Assembly (NCBI RefSeq): GCF_045062745.1
Contig: NZ_JBJGED010000022.1
Span: forward strand, 1-64,000
Source: Paenibacillus_AA sp045062745
GTDB lineage: Bacteria; Bacillota; Bacilli; Paenibacillales; NBRC-103111
Length of the DNA: 64,000 nucleotides
Direction: 5' to 3'
The notes beneath the pieces were generated by a model. That model did not search any database. It worked only from the letters and a program-made list of their open reading frames with translations, and had not been told where the DNA came from. Of the stretch, positions 16,759 through 24,796 are shown in pieces. The first letter of the stretch is position 1. The number at the start of each line of letters is the position of its first letter. The translations under genes and the position numbers were made by a program.

Positions 16759-17340
16759 ATGACCGAGTCGTTGGACGCTGCCTTAGATGAACGCCGGGAG
16801 CAGATTAAGAAAGCCGCCTTGAAAGTATTCGCGGAGCGAGGCATCTCCGGTGCGAAGATGAGCTTGATCGCCGAGGAGGCCGGCATCAGTCAAGGCTTGT
16901 CCTACAGATATTTTCGTTCGAAGGAGGAGCTGTTCACGCTGCTTGTGCAGGAAGCCGTCGAAGAGTCACAATCCGCCATTCGGAGCTTGCGCGAGCAGCC
17001 GGGCACGGCTGTGGAACGGCTTGCTCATTTCACCCGAAGGATGATGGACGAGAGTCACCGGCACATATTCCTGCTGCTGCAGCACGCTCAGCGGTCGGAC
17101 GACGTGCCGGAGCCGGCCAAAGTCTGGGTGAACCGTTATTCGCCTCAGGATGTGCTGGAACAATTGGTGCCGATTTTCATCGAGGGCCAGCAGGCCGGGG
17201 ACTTCCGGGAAGGCGACCCTCGGGCGCATTTGCTGCTTTATTTTTCCGTCGTCACCGGATTAATGCTGCAGGAAGCGCCGACCGCACAAGGCTGGCTGCC
17301 CGAGGTGGACAATTTGCTGCGGTTGATTCGGCGGCTGTAA
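16759..17340 (+). CDS. TetR/AcrR family transcriptional regulator
   Basis: 193 aa. The N-terminal helix-turn-helix AALKVFAERGISGAKMSLIA, EEAGISQGLSYRYFRSKEEL (residues 17-58) is a standard TetR domain; the C-terminal ligand domain is unclassified. Start at 16759 (MTESL), 8 nt after AGGGAGAG; the upstream GTG would put the Shine-Dalgarno too close. It probably represses its own operon through the palindrome at 15755-15773. Confidence 0.93.
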   Translation: MTESLDAALDERREQIKKAALKVFAERGISGAKMSLIAEEAGISQGLSYRYFRSKEELFTLLVQEAVEESQSAIRSLREQPGTAVERLAHFTRRMMDESHRHIFLLLQHAQRSDDVPEPAKVWVNRYSPQDVLEQLVPIFIEGQQAGDFREGDPRAHLLLYFSVVTGLMLQEAPTAQGWLPEVDNLLRLIRRL

Positions 17341-17486
17341 GATTTGCTTGTTTGTTCGCCCGTCCGGAGGTAAGATGAGGGAAAACGAGACGGTTGCGCG
17401 TGGTTCGGTGCTTTGCATTCGGGTGTTAGGCCCGGGGCTTTGGCCCTGTCGCAACGGATCGCGATGGATCGGCGGTGGATGGCCCC

Positions 17487-18698
17487 ATGCAAGCGCAAGT
17501 ATCGGCAGGCAATGTGCATTATCGGATTCCTTTATTTTGTTTCGTGACGATGCTGTTCTGGTTTTCCATGTACACGTGCGTCCCGATCCTGACCGCTTAT
17601 GTAATGGATTTGGGGGCTTCGAGCAAAATGGCGGGGCTTATCGTCGGGATGTACGGACTGAGCCAGATGCTGCTGCGTATTCCCGTGGGCGTCGTGTCGG
17701 ACCGGATTCACAAGCGTAAAATGTTCATCATCCTCGGCATGGTGTTCTCCATCTTCGCCGGCGCGGGTATTCTACTGACCCAGCACTTAACCTGGATCTT
17801 GCTGCTGCGCGTGCTGGCCGGTGCGGCGGCGGCGACTTGGGTCGATTTCACGATCTTGTTCGCGAGCTACTATCCGCGTCACGAGACGACTCAAGCGATG
17901 GGGACAATCTCGTTCTACAACAACATCGGCCAGATGCTCGGCATTCTCAGTGGCGGCTGGATGGCCGATCTGTACGGCTGGGAGTCGGCTTTCCTGATCG
18001 GCGCGGTGGTCGGGGTGCTGGGGATGGCCGGGTCGTTGTGGATCGTGGAGAAATACGAGGAGGGCCAGCAAAAAATTACGCTGCAAGGCGTACGGGAAGT
18101 GGCGGGGGACCGGACCTTGCTGACCGTGTCGTTTCTGTCGATCTTGTTCCAGGTGCTGACCTTCGCCACGGTGTTCGGCTTCACGCCGGTGTTCGCCGGG
18201 TCGCTCGGCGCGAGCAAATTCGATATGGGGCTGCTTACGTTCTGCTCCACGTTCCCGACCGCGCTCGCCGCCTGGTTCGGGGGCCGGTACATGTCCAGGT
18301 GGATGCCGGAGCGGAGCATCATTATCCTCGGGTTTATTCTGAGCGGGCTATTCACGATCGCGATCCCGTTCACGCACACACTCTGGCTGCTGATTGCGAC
18401 GCAGACGGTCGCGGGCTTCGGGCGCGGGTTCACCTCGCCGGTGCTCATGTCGCTCAGCATCAAGCACATGGAGCCGGGCAAGCGGGCGACCGCAATGGGC
18501 TTCTATCAAGCGATCTATGGACTTGGGATGTTCGCGGGGCCGCTGTTCATGGGGCTGGCGGGGGACTTCCTGACCCTCGAGGAAGGGTTCGTCATGGTCG
18601 GGGCGCTCGGCTGTATCACGGCCGCGCTCGCCTTCCTCCTGCTTCGGAAGCGGCCGCTTCCATCGCCCGGCGCCTCAGGGCAAACGGTCAGCCGGTAA
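17487..18698 (+). CDS. MFS transporter
   Basis: About 403 aa with 12 hydrophobic helices. SQMLLRIPVGVVSDRIHKRK near residue 55 is the MFS loop 2-3 motif; an RVLAGAAAATWVDFTILFAS segment follows near residue 110. Start at ATG 17487; an in-frame GTG at 17475 is also possible and neither has a strong Shine-Dalgarno. It follows the TetR gene by about 145 nt on the same strand without an evident terminator, so it could be the export arm of the same regulon, but this is inference. Substrate unknown. Confidence 0.88.
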   Translation: MQAQVSAGNVHYRIPLFCFVTMLFWFSMYTCVPILTAYVMDLGASSKMAGLIVGMYGLSQMLLRIPVGVVSDRIHKRKMFIILGMVFSIFAGAGILLTQHLTWILLLRVLAGAAAATWVDFTILFASYYPRHETTQAMGTISFYNNIGQMLGILSGGWMADLYGWESAFLIGAVVGVLGMAGSLWIVEKYEEGQQKITLQGVREVAGDRTLLTVSFLSILFQVLTFATVFGFTPVFAGSLGASKFDMGLLTFCSTFPTALAAWFGGRYMSRWMPERSIIILGFILSGLFTIAIPFTHTLWLLIATQTVAGFGRGFTSPVLMSLSIKHMEPGKRATAMGFYQAIYGLGMFAGPLFMGLAGDFLTLEEGFVMVGALGCITAALAFLLLRKRPLPSPGASGQTVSR

Positions 18699-18722
18699 GG
18701 GTGGGGGAGCTTGTCGTGGGGG

Positions 18723-19530
18723 TCCAATCCGAGTTAGCGGGAAAAACCATCAAACTCGCCTCCGGACCCTCGGTCACGAGCCGAATTAGCGCGAAAAACC
18801 ATTCTAACTCCCCACCGACTGTCCGGTCACGAGCCGAATTAGCGGGAAAAACCGCTTAACTCGCCTCGGACTGTCCTACCACGAGCCGAATTAGCGGGAA
18901 AAAGTGACTGTCAATTTATTGTGGATGGCTCATCGAACCGTTACAAACGCACTCTAGTTTGATTTCACCAACTTACAGAAGGCTAGATTTCATTTGGACG
19001 AGCTCTAGTTCGATTTCGCCGAATTGGAGCGCACGTTTAGAACGCGGACCTTGGAATCCCGCCATTTAGTTAGGCAAAATCGAACTGCATAGCGCAGACT
19101 TCCCAAAATACCGACTCTAATTGGGCAAAATCGAACTACACCTCATTTGGAACCACGATAAGGCTTCATATTCTCGATATTAAACGATCCGCAATTAATC
19201 GACAGCCTCTAAACCATCTAACTCGCTACCGACTGTCCGAACACGAGACGAATTAACGGGAAAAACCACTTAACTCGCCTCCGACTGTCCTACCATGAGC
19301 CGAATTAGCGGAAAAAGCCAACTAACTCCCCACCGACTGTCCGACCACGAGCCGAATTAGCAGGCATTCGACCAACCGGTAATGCGCTAAATTAACGCGA
19401 AAAACCATCTAACTCCCCACCGAACCCCCGATCACGCGCCGTATCAGCGGAAAATCTCATAACTCTCCACCTTCTACTGAATCGCGAGCGTCGAATTAGT
19501 CGACGAAACCGACTAACTACTCAACCAGGG
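18723..19530. repeat. Array of degenerate ~52-bp intergenic repeats (interrupted)
   Basis: Units start with CCGAATTAGCGGGAAAAACC and continue roughly as CTAACTCGCCACCGACTGTC plus ACGAG. Starts are at 18729, 18781, 18834 and 18886 (period 52-53 bp), and the series resumes from about 19211 with about six more units that decay toward 19530. Each unit can pair GAGTTAG/GAATTAG with CTAACTC, so it may fold as RNA or cruciform. No ORF crosses the array. There are no unique spacers, so it is not a CRISPR. Confidence 0.8.
18903..19210. mobile_element. MITE-like element, copy 1 (complete)
   Basis: About 308 bp inserted inside one unit of the 52-bp repeat array. Ends are imperfect inverted repeats: AGTGACTGTCAATTTATT at the left and, read inward on the other strand, AGAGGCTGTCGATTAATT at the right (14 of 18 identical). 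The interior holds four versions of a TAGTTCGATTT-type motif, two direct and two inverted, giving fold-back potential. No ORF of note. A diverged second copy starts near 63740. A short A-run is shared by both flanks, so the target duplication, if any, is 2-3 bp. Confidence 0.75.
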
Positions 19531-19571
19531 CGCGCCAAGCAAAAAAATAAGCCAACAAGATCGATTTTTTC

Positions 19572-19600
19572 TTGTTCCAGCCGAAAGACGCTTGTATAAT
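19572..19600 (+). promoter_or_regulatory. Promoter of the alpha/beta hydrolase gene
   Basis: -35 TTGTTC (19572-19577), a 17-nt spacer, and -10 TATAAT (19595-19600), 36 nt upstream of the chosen start. Confidence 0.75.
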
Positions 19601-19635
19601 TAAAGGAACATATGTTCGATAAAGGAGCGATCAAG

Positions 19636-20412
19636 ATGCCCTACGTTCAGGTGAAGGATTTGGACATGTTCTATGAAAAGATGGGCTACGGGGATCCCGT
19701 AATATTCCTGCACAGCGGCTATTCGCGGGGGATTTTGGCGTTTGCCAGCCAGCTGCTGGATTTTCAGAAGGCGCCGTATACGTGCTACTACCCGGACTTT
19801 CGCGGGCACGGCCGAACGCGCTGCGAGAGCCTGGTCTGGAGCTCGCCTCAGCTCGCGGACGACATGCTGGAATTCATGAACCGCCTGAACCTGAAGCGGG
19901 CACACTTGATCGGCTACAGCTTGGGCGCGAGTGTGGGTCAGTACATGGCCATCCGCTGCCCGGAGCGCGTTGCAACATTGACGACAATCGGAAGCTGCGG
20001 GTTCGCGGATCCGACCGGTGTCGAGGAATTCGAGCCGGAATGGCTGATCGAGCACGGGAAGACGGAGACGATCCGGCACAATCAGGAGCGGCACGAGGAA
20101 GCGCATCGCGGCGATTGGCAGCAGTTCATGCGGCAGAGCGCGATCGACTGGCGGCTATACCCGGATCATACCGAGGACGAGCTGCGCAGCATCCGGTGTC
20201 CGTCGCTCTTCATCGCCGGCGAGCACGATCCGTTCGCGGATGAGCCGCGGATGCGGCGGTTGGGCGACCTCGTCGAAGGCTCGCAGGTGTGGATCGTGCC
20301 CGGAGGCAGCCACAGGCCGCACATGCTGCGCGAGAGCCCGGTACTCGTCAACGATACGATCCTCGAGTTTTTAAGACGCCATCCGCTGAGCGCAGATGTC
20401 GAAACGCCCTGA
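19636..20412 (+). CDS. Alpha/beta hydrolase
   Basis: 258 aa from ATG 19636 (GGAG 9 nt upstream; the first ATG of the frame lies only 12 nt after the -10 box). Oxyanion loop FLHSGYSRG near residue 26, nucleophile elbow GYSLGASVG near residue 95, acid in AGEHDPFADEP near residue 198, and catalytic His in PGGSHRPHM near residue 225. A cytoplasmic hydrolase of unknown substrate, of the type used for esters or lactones. It is followed by a terminator. Confidence 0.88.
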   Translation: MPYVQVKDLDMFYEKMGYGDPVIFLHSGYSRGILAFASQLLDFQKAPYTCYYPDFRGHGRTRCESLVWSSPQLADDMLEFMNRLNLKRAHLIGYSLGASVGQYMAIRCPERVATLTTIGSCGFADPTGVEEFEPEWLIEHGKTETIRHNQERHEEAHRGDWQQFMRQSAIDWRLYPDHTEDELRSIRCPSLFIAGEHDPFADEPRMRRLGDLVEGSQVWIVPGGSHRPHMLRESPVLVNDTILEFLRRHPLSADVETP

Positions 20413-20464
20413 TTATGACGAAAGAGTAAAACGATCTAGGACAAAAGTACCAATTTGTTAGAGT

Positions 20465-20493
20465 AGGTGGTCAATTTAAGGGCCACCTTTTAT
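20465..20493 (+). terminator. Terminator after the hydrolase gene
   Basis: AGGTGG, a loop, CCACCT, then TTTTATAATTT, about 50 nt after the stop codon. Confidence 0.65.
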
Positions 20494-20547
20494 AATTTAA
20501 TTACAACTTACATACATGTCACATTTCTGAGCCTGAATACCCTTTTG

Positions 20548-20572
20548 AAGGAGGTGAACTTTGCGAGAGTGA
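20548..20572 (+). promoter_or_regulatory. Orphan perfect Shine-Dalgarno with mini-ORF in the lyase leader
   Basis: AAGGAGGTGA, fully complementary to the 16S tail, lies 54 nt ahead of the true lyase ribosome binding site (GGAGGAAGG near 20601). It is followed at 6 nt by TTG CGA GAG TGA, a three-codon frame. It may be a leader or ribosome standby site; no function is proven. Confidence 0.4.
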
Positions 20573-20610
20573 ACGTTAGCCGATTCTGATTAAGGATATG
20601 GAGGAAGGGA

Positions 20611-23600
20611 ATGGTTCATTTGAAACGTAAAGCGCTTTCTGCACTTTTAAGTGCGGTCATGGTCTTGTCTTTCTTGCAACCCATCCTATTAAAAACGGAC
20701 ACCGCTTCGGCGGAAGGAATAGGGGAACCGTTCGTCATGCCGGATACGACGGTATACCAGTTCCGCACTCAACCCGGGGACCACATTGTTTCGCCGGTAG
20801 GCGACCCGAACGCGGCTCCCAAAGTGACGCAGACGACGAATGGCTTGACCGTGCAGACCACGACGGCCAATCCGTCCCGTACGTTCGAATTTACGGTGGC
20901 CGAGTCGGGGACCTACATCGTGAAGCTCGGCGGCATGACCGCGACGAACGGCGGAACGGCGCAGGTAAGCGTCGATGACGCGGTATATGCGGATTACAGC
21001 TTCTACAGCATTAACGGACAGTATCCGCGCCCCGACCTCTACGTGGAGCAATTGCCTCTCACGGCTGGGCGGCATACGCTCACGCTCAAATTGAAGGCGC
21101 CGGGGAATGGCGCAGGCAACGGCACGGGCACGACCCTGCTGCCAAGCCGACTCACCCTCACGAACATCGCGGCCGTCACGAACAGCAAAACGCGAGCCAC
21201 GTACTATACGCCTGCCAAAGTAGCCGCGGCGAGACAAAACGTTCAGCAGTACGACTGGGCCACAGCATTGAAGACAAGCGTCATGGCGAAAGCCGACGAA
21301 TATGTCGCACTGGGCTTCGAAGGAATCTGGAATCTCGTGCCGACGCAGGCAATTCCCCGCAGCTACAACACGAACCAGCTGACGGGCAACTTTAGTCCGG
21401 TCTCGGGCGATTTGAAGGCTTACGGCAATTACCCGTGGAAGGCGGATCCGCTGAATGACCCGTGGAAGATCGTCGACCCGGCGAGCGGATACAAGTTCCC
21501 GACGAACGATTTTGCCGCCTATTACAGAAGCGGGCTCGACGCTCATGGGAATTTCAACCCGTCTCTTGCGGATCGCAGCTTGCTGGTGAATACGCTGTAC
21601 CCGGAGAAAGGGCCGACCTGGGGCGTCGACGACGGATACGGATGGGTCGATCCTGCGACCAACAAGCGCTATACATTCGTGGCGTATTACGCCCACTGGT
21701 TCGCCTGGTACAGCAGCGGCGTCGTGAACAACGCCATGAGCGTGCTGCAGAACGCGTATGTCTATACCGGGGATGAGAAATACGCCCGGGCGGGAGCGGT
21801 GCTGCTCGATCGGATCGCCGACGTGTACCCGGCTATGGATACCGCGCAGTTCGATCGCAACATCTATGTCAATTCCCATGGCGGGACGGGCGACGGCAAG
21901 GCAGTAGGCTCGATCTGGGAAACCGGACTGGTCAAAACGTTCATCAGCGCCTATGACGCCTTCTTCCAGACGTACGACGATCCGGGGGTCATCGCCTTCC
22001 TGGCGTCGAAGGGCGCGCAATTCGACCTGCCGCTCAAGGCATCCGGATCCCAGATTCGACGGAATATCGAAGACGGCATCCTGCGGCAAATTATGCCCGG
22101 CATGTACTGGGATCAAATCCGCGGGAACAACGGATTCCACCAGAGCACGCTTGCAATGGCTGCGGTCGTGCACGACACGATGCCGGAGACGAAGACATGG
22201 CTCGACTACACCTTCCAGCCGGGGGCGTTCATCAACTCAATCCCGCGCCGGATTACCGGGGGCAACATCCTGTTCAGCATGGTGAACGACGTCGACCGGG
22301 ACGGCAACGGGAACGAAGCGGGTCCGGGCTACAATCGCCTGTGGCTGAACACATATGCCGTCGTGGCCGATGTGCTGGAAGGCTACGACAAGTACCCGGC
22401 CGCAGACTTGTATAACAATGTGAAGTACCAATCCATGTACCGGGCGATCTACCCGCTCGTCATGCTGGGCAAGTATACGCCTTCCATCGGCGACAGCGGT
22501 ACGACCGGCCAACCTGGCGTGCTGGTGGACTTGGCCCAGTCGGTCAAAGCGTTCGAGAAGTACGGCGACCCCATCTATGCGCAGCTGGCCTATATGCTGA
22601 ACGGGAATAAGACGGACGGTCTTCATTCGAATGTATTCACCCCGAATCCGGAGAAGGTCGCCGACGACATCAAGACTGTCATCGACACCCATGGACCGCT
22701 CGACTTGGGCAGCGTGAACATGACGGGCTACGGCTTCGCCGGCTTGCGCGACGGCTCGCCTGCCAACAGCGCGCTGGGTACAGCCGAAACCCGCAGGGGC
22801 ACTTGGCTGTACTACGGCCGCACGAGCGGCCACGGCCACCGGGATATGCTGAATCTCGGCTTCTACGGATTCGGACTCGACCTGCTGCCGGACCTCGGGT
22901 ATCCGGAGCAAGCGAATGCCACCGACGTGAACCGCTTCGAGTGGGTGAACAATACGATCAGCCACAATACGGTCGTCGTCGACAAGTCCAAGCAGCTCCC
23001 GATCTGGGACGGCAAGCCGAAGCATTACGACGACAGCTCCATGGTGAAGCTGATCGACGTGAATGCGCCGGAAGCGTACGGCAACACCCAGCTCTACAAT
23101 CGGACCTCCGCGATGGTGCGGGTGGACGAGGCGAATTCTTATGTAGTCGACTTCTTCCGCGTTCAGGGCGGGAACGACCATCACTTCAGCTTCCATGCCG
23201 CCGAGGGACCGGTTACGGCCGAGGGGCTGTCGCTGACGGCGCAGCCGACCGGGACGTATGCCGGACCGGATGTGGAATTTGGCAAGCGGCCCGCGAACGA
23301 CAGCGTGACGGGCAGCGGGTATATGGGTCCCGGATTCCATTGGCTCAAAAATGTGGAGCACGATGACAACCCAGGCAACAAGTTCAGCGTAGACTGGGAT
23401 GTCGTCGACACATGGCGTGTACTGCCACAGCCGCAAGACATCCATGTGAAGCTGACGATGCTGGGCGACGTCGACGATGTCGCGCTGGCGGATGGAGTGC
23501 CGCCTCAGAACAAGCCGGGCAATCCGAAGAGCGTGAAGTATATGATCGCCCATCGGACGGGAACGAATCTGTCCAGCACGTTCACTTCAATCGTGGAGCC

Positions 23601-24483
23601 GTACAAGGACAATCCGCTCATCCGGCAAATCTCGGAAGCGACGGTTGCCGCAGCCGACAACGGCGTTGTAGACGCGAACCGGGTTCGCGCGGTCAAGGTG
23701 GAGCTCGTGAACGGCCGCACCGACTACGTCGTAAGCTCACTGGATCCGAACGCCGCTTATATCGTGGATGGGCAAATTCGGTTCCAGGGCGCATTCGGGA
23801 TTTATTCGGAGAAGGATGGATTGCCGGTCTACACATATGTCCACGACGGAGCTTATATCGGCAAACTCGGGACGACTTACCAGAGTGAGGGAGCCGGCCG
23901 TCTGCAAGGGACGGTAGAGAGCTTCATGCAGGATCTGTCCCTCGACAACAAGCTGACCGTGCGCATGAACCTTCAGGGAGTTGACCCGGCAAGCCTGATT
24001 GGGACTATGGTGGATGTGCAAAACGACGGCAAGCGCAATGCGGCCTACACGATCCAAGGGGTTCGGGAAGTCGGCAGCGGCTTGTACGAGCTCGATCTGG
24101 GCGACAAAACGTTAATCCGTTCTTATGCGAGTACGACAGACTTGAACCAAGGCTTCATCTACGACGTGTCCGTCGGAGCAGCCGTCACGATCCCGCTGAC
24201 GCGCCAGCAGCAGTGGCTGGCCGATGTGAAGATCGTCTCGCCGAAGACGGAGCTTAGCAAGAATGAGACGGCCAATCTAGTCGTGCAAGCTTTGTATGCG
24301 GACGGCACGCCGATCGATCTGAGCGGTTACGAGTACGAGATCGAGAGCGAGCGTCCGAACATTGCGAATGTGAATGACGAGGATCGCCTGAAGGCGCACA
24401 ATACCGGCACGACTACGCTGTCGGTGAGCATCACTTGGAACGGCATAACCCGAGAGGGCCGGCTGCCGATTACCGTGAAATAG
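20611..24483 (+). CDS. Secreted heparinase II/III-type polysaccharide lyase with C-terminal Ig-like domain
   Basis: 1290 aa. Signal peptide about 1-35. Residues 45-190 are a beta-sandwich resembling a carbohydrate-binding module (FEFTVAESGTYIVKLGGMTA). An (alpha/alpha) toroid spans about 195-680, with the candidate catalytic NNGFHQS at residues 505-511. A heparinase II/III beta domain follows, with TSGHGHRDMLNLGFYGFGLD (His 741 and 743) and PDLGYP. The last about 90 residues are an Ig-like (Big_2) domain. It probably cleaves a uronate-containing polysaccharide outside the cell by beta-elimination; the substrate (GAG, alginate, ulvan or other) is not readable. GGAGGAAGG precedes the ATG. It opens the polysaccharide locus. 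Confidence 0.85.
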   Translation: MVHLKRKALSALLSAVMVLSFLQPILLKTDTASAEGIGEPFVMPDTTVYQFRTQPGDHIVSPVGDPNAAPKVTQTTNGLTVQTTTANPSRTFEFTVAESGTYIVKLGGMTATNGGTAQVSVDDAVYADYSFYSINGQYPRPDLYVEQLPLTAGRHTLTLKLKAPGNGAGNGTGTTLLPSRLTLTNIAAVTNSKTRATYYTPAKVAAARQNVQQYDWATALKTSVMAKADEYVALGFEGIWNLVPTQAIPRSYNTNQLTGNFSPVSGDLKAYGNYPWKADPLNDPWKIVDPASGYKFPTNDFAAYYRSGLDAHGNFNPSLADRSLLVNTLYPEKGPTWGVDDGYGWVDPATNKRYTFVAYYAHWFAWYSSGVVNNAMSVLQNAYVYTGDEKYARAGAVLLDRIADVYPAMDTAQFDRNIYVNSHGGTGDGKAVGSIWETGLVKTFISAYDAFFQTYDDPGVIAFLASKGAQFDLPLKASGSQIRRNIEDGILRQIMPGMYWDQIRGNNGFHQSTLAMAAVVHDTMPETKTWLDYTFQPGAFINSIPRRITGGNILFSMVNDVDRDGNGNEAGPGYNRLWLNTYAVVADVLEGYDKYPAADLYNNVKYQSMYRAIYPLVMLGKYTPSIGDSGTTGQPGVLVDLAQSVKAFEKYGDPIYAQLAYMLNGNKTDGLHSNVFTPNPEKVADDIKTVIDTHGPLDLGSVNMTGYGFAGLRDGSPANSALGTAETRRGTWLYYGRTSGHGHRDMLNLGFYGFGLDLLPDLGYPEQANATDVNRFEWVNNTISHNTVVVDKSKQLPIWDGKPKHYDDSSMVKLIDVNAPEAYGNTQLYNRTSAMVRVDEANSYVVDFFRVQGGNDHHFSFHAAEGPVTAEGLSLTAQPTGTYAGPDVEFGKRPANDSVTGSGYMGPGFHWLKNVEHDDNPGNKFSVDWDVVDTWRVLPQPQDIHVKLTMLGDVDDVALADGVPPQNKPGNPKSVKYMIAHRTGTNLSSTFTSIVEPYKDNPLIRQISEATVAAADNGVVDANRVRAVKVELVNGRTDYVVSSLDPNAAYIVDGQIRFQGAFGIYSEKDGLPVYTYVHDGAYIGKLGTTYQSEGAGRLQGTVESFMQDLSLDNKLTVRMNLQGVDPASLIGTMVDVQNDGKRNAAYTIQGVREVGSGLYELDLGDKTLIRSYASTTDLNQGFIYDVSVGAAVTIPLTRQQQWLADVKIVSPKTELSKNETANLVVQALYADGTPIDLSGYEYEIESERPNIANVNDEDRLKAHNTGTTTLSVSITWNGITREGRLPITVK
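20629..20639 (+). promoter_or_regulatory. Possible cre (CcpA) core inside the start of the lyase gene
   Basis: AAAGCGCTTTC matches the palindromic core of cre sites and lies at codons 7-10, where roadblock-type cre sites occur. The outer TG/CA pairs are absent, and the bases also encode a common Lys-Ala-Leu signal-peptide start, so this may be coincidence. Confidence 0.3.
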
Positions 24484-24495
24484 ACGAGTTGTCAA

Positions 24496-24527
24496 AAGCC
24501 TGGGACCACGCTCCCAGGCTTTTTTTC
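24496..24527 (+). terminator. Terminator after the first lyase gene
   Basis: AAGCCTGGGA, a 6-nt loop, TCCCAGGCTT, then TTTTTTC. Confidence 0.92.
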
Positions 24528-24568
24528 TTCCGCACCGGAGGGGATGCCGTTCTAAACCATAGGAATCG

Positions 24569-24577
24569 TGCTATAAT
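24569..24577 (+). promoter_or_regulatory. Extended -10 promoter upstream of the second lyase
   Basis: TGCTATAAT is a perfect TG-N-TATAAT extended -10. The leader to the start at 24797 is about 215 nt and otherwise holds only a 12-bp tandem repeat (24659-24690). No riboswitch is recognised. Confidence 0.5.
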
Positions 24578-24658
24578 GGAATTGCGCTACATACTACAGC
24601 GGTCGCCGGAAGGGAGGGAGTTTGGACGGAAAGCAGTTTCGAAAGCAGCAGGTAGGAT

Positions 24659-24690
24659 AGCAATACGGAAAGCAATACGGAAAGCAGTAC
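24659..24690 (+). repeat. Short 12-bp tandem repeat in leader
   Basis: GCAATACGGAAA is repeated twice, followed by a third partial copy (GCAGTACG), in the untranslated leader of the second lyase. Confidence 0.6.
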
Positions 24691-24796
24691 GTTTTGCAGC
24701 TAGGCCAGGACATAAGAAACAACAATGCGGTCATCACGGCAATCGGCACCCAGAATAAGCCTGCACACATTTGATTATGAGTGGGAGGTTTTTTTT

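Noticed and set aside
18723..19530. Possible CRISPR array
   Set aside because: Units of about 52 bp abut one another without unique spacers, are degenerate, and no cas gene is present; they are simple intergenic repeats.
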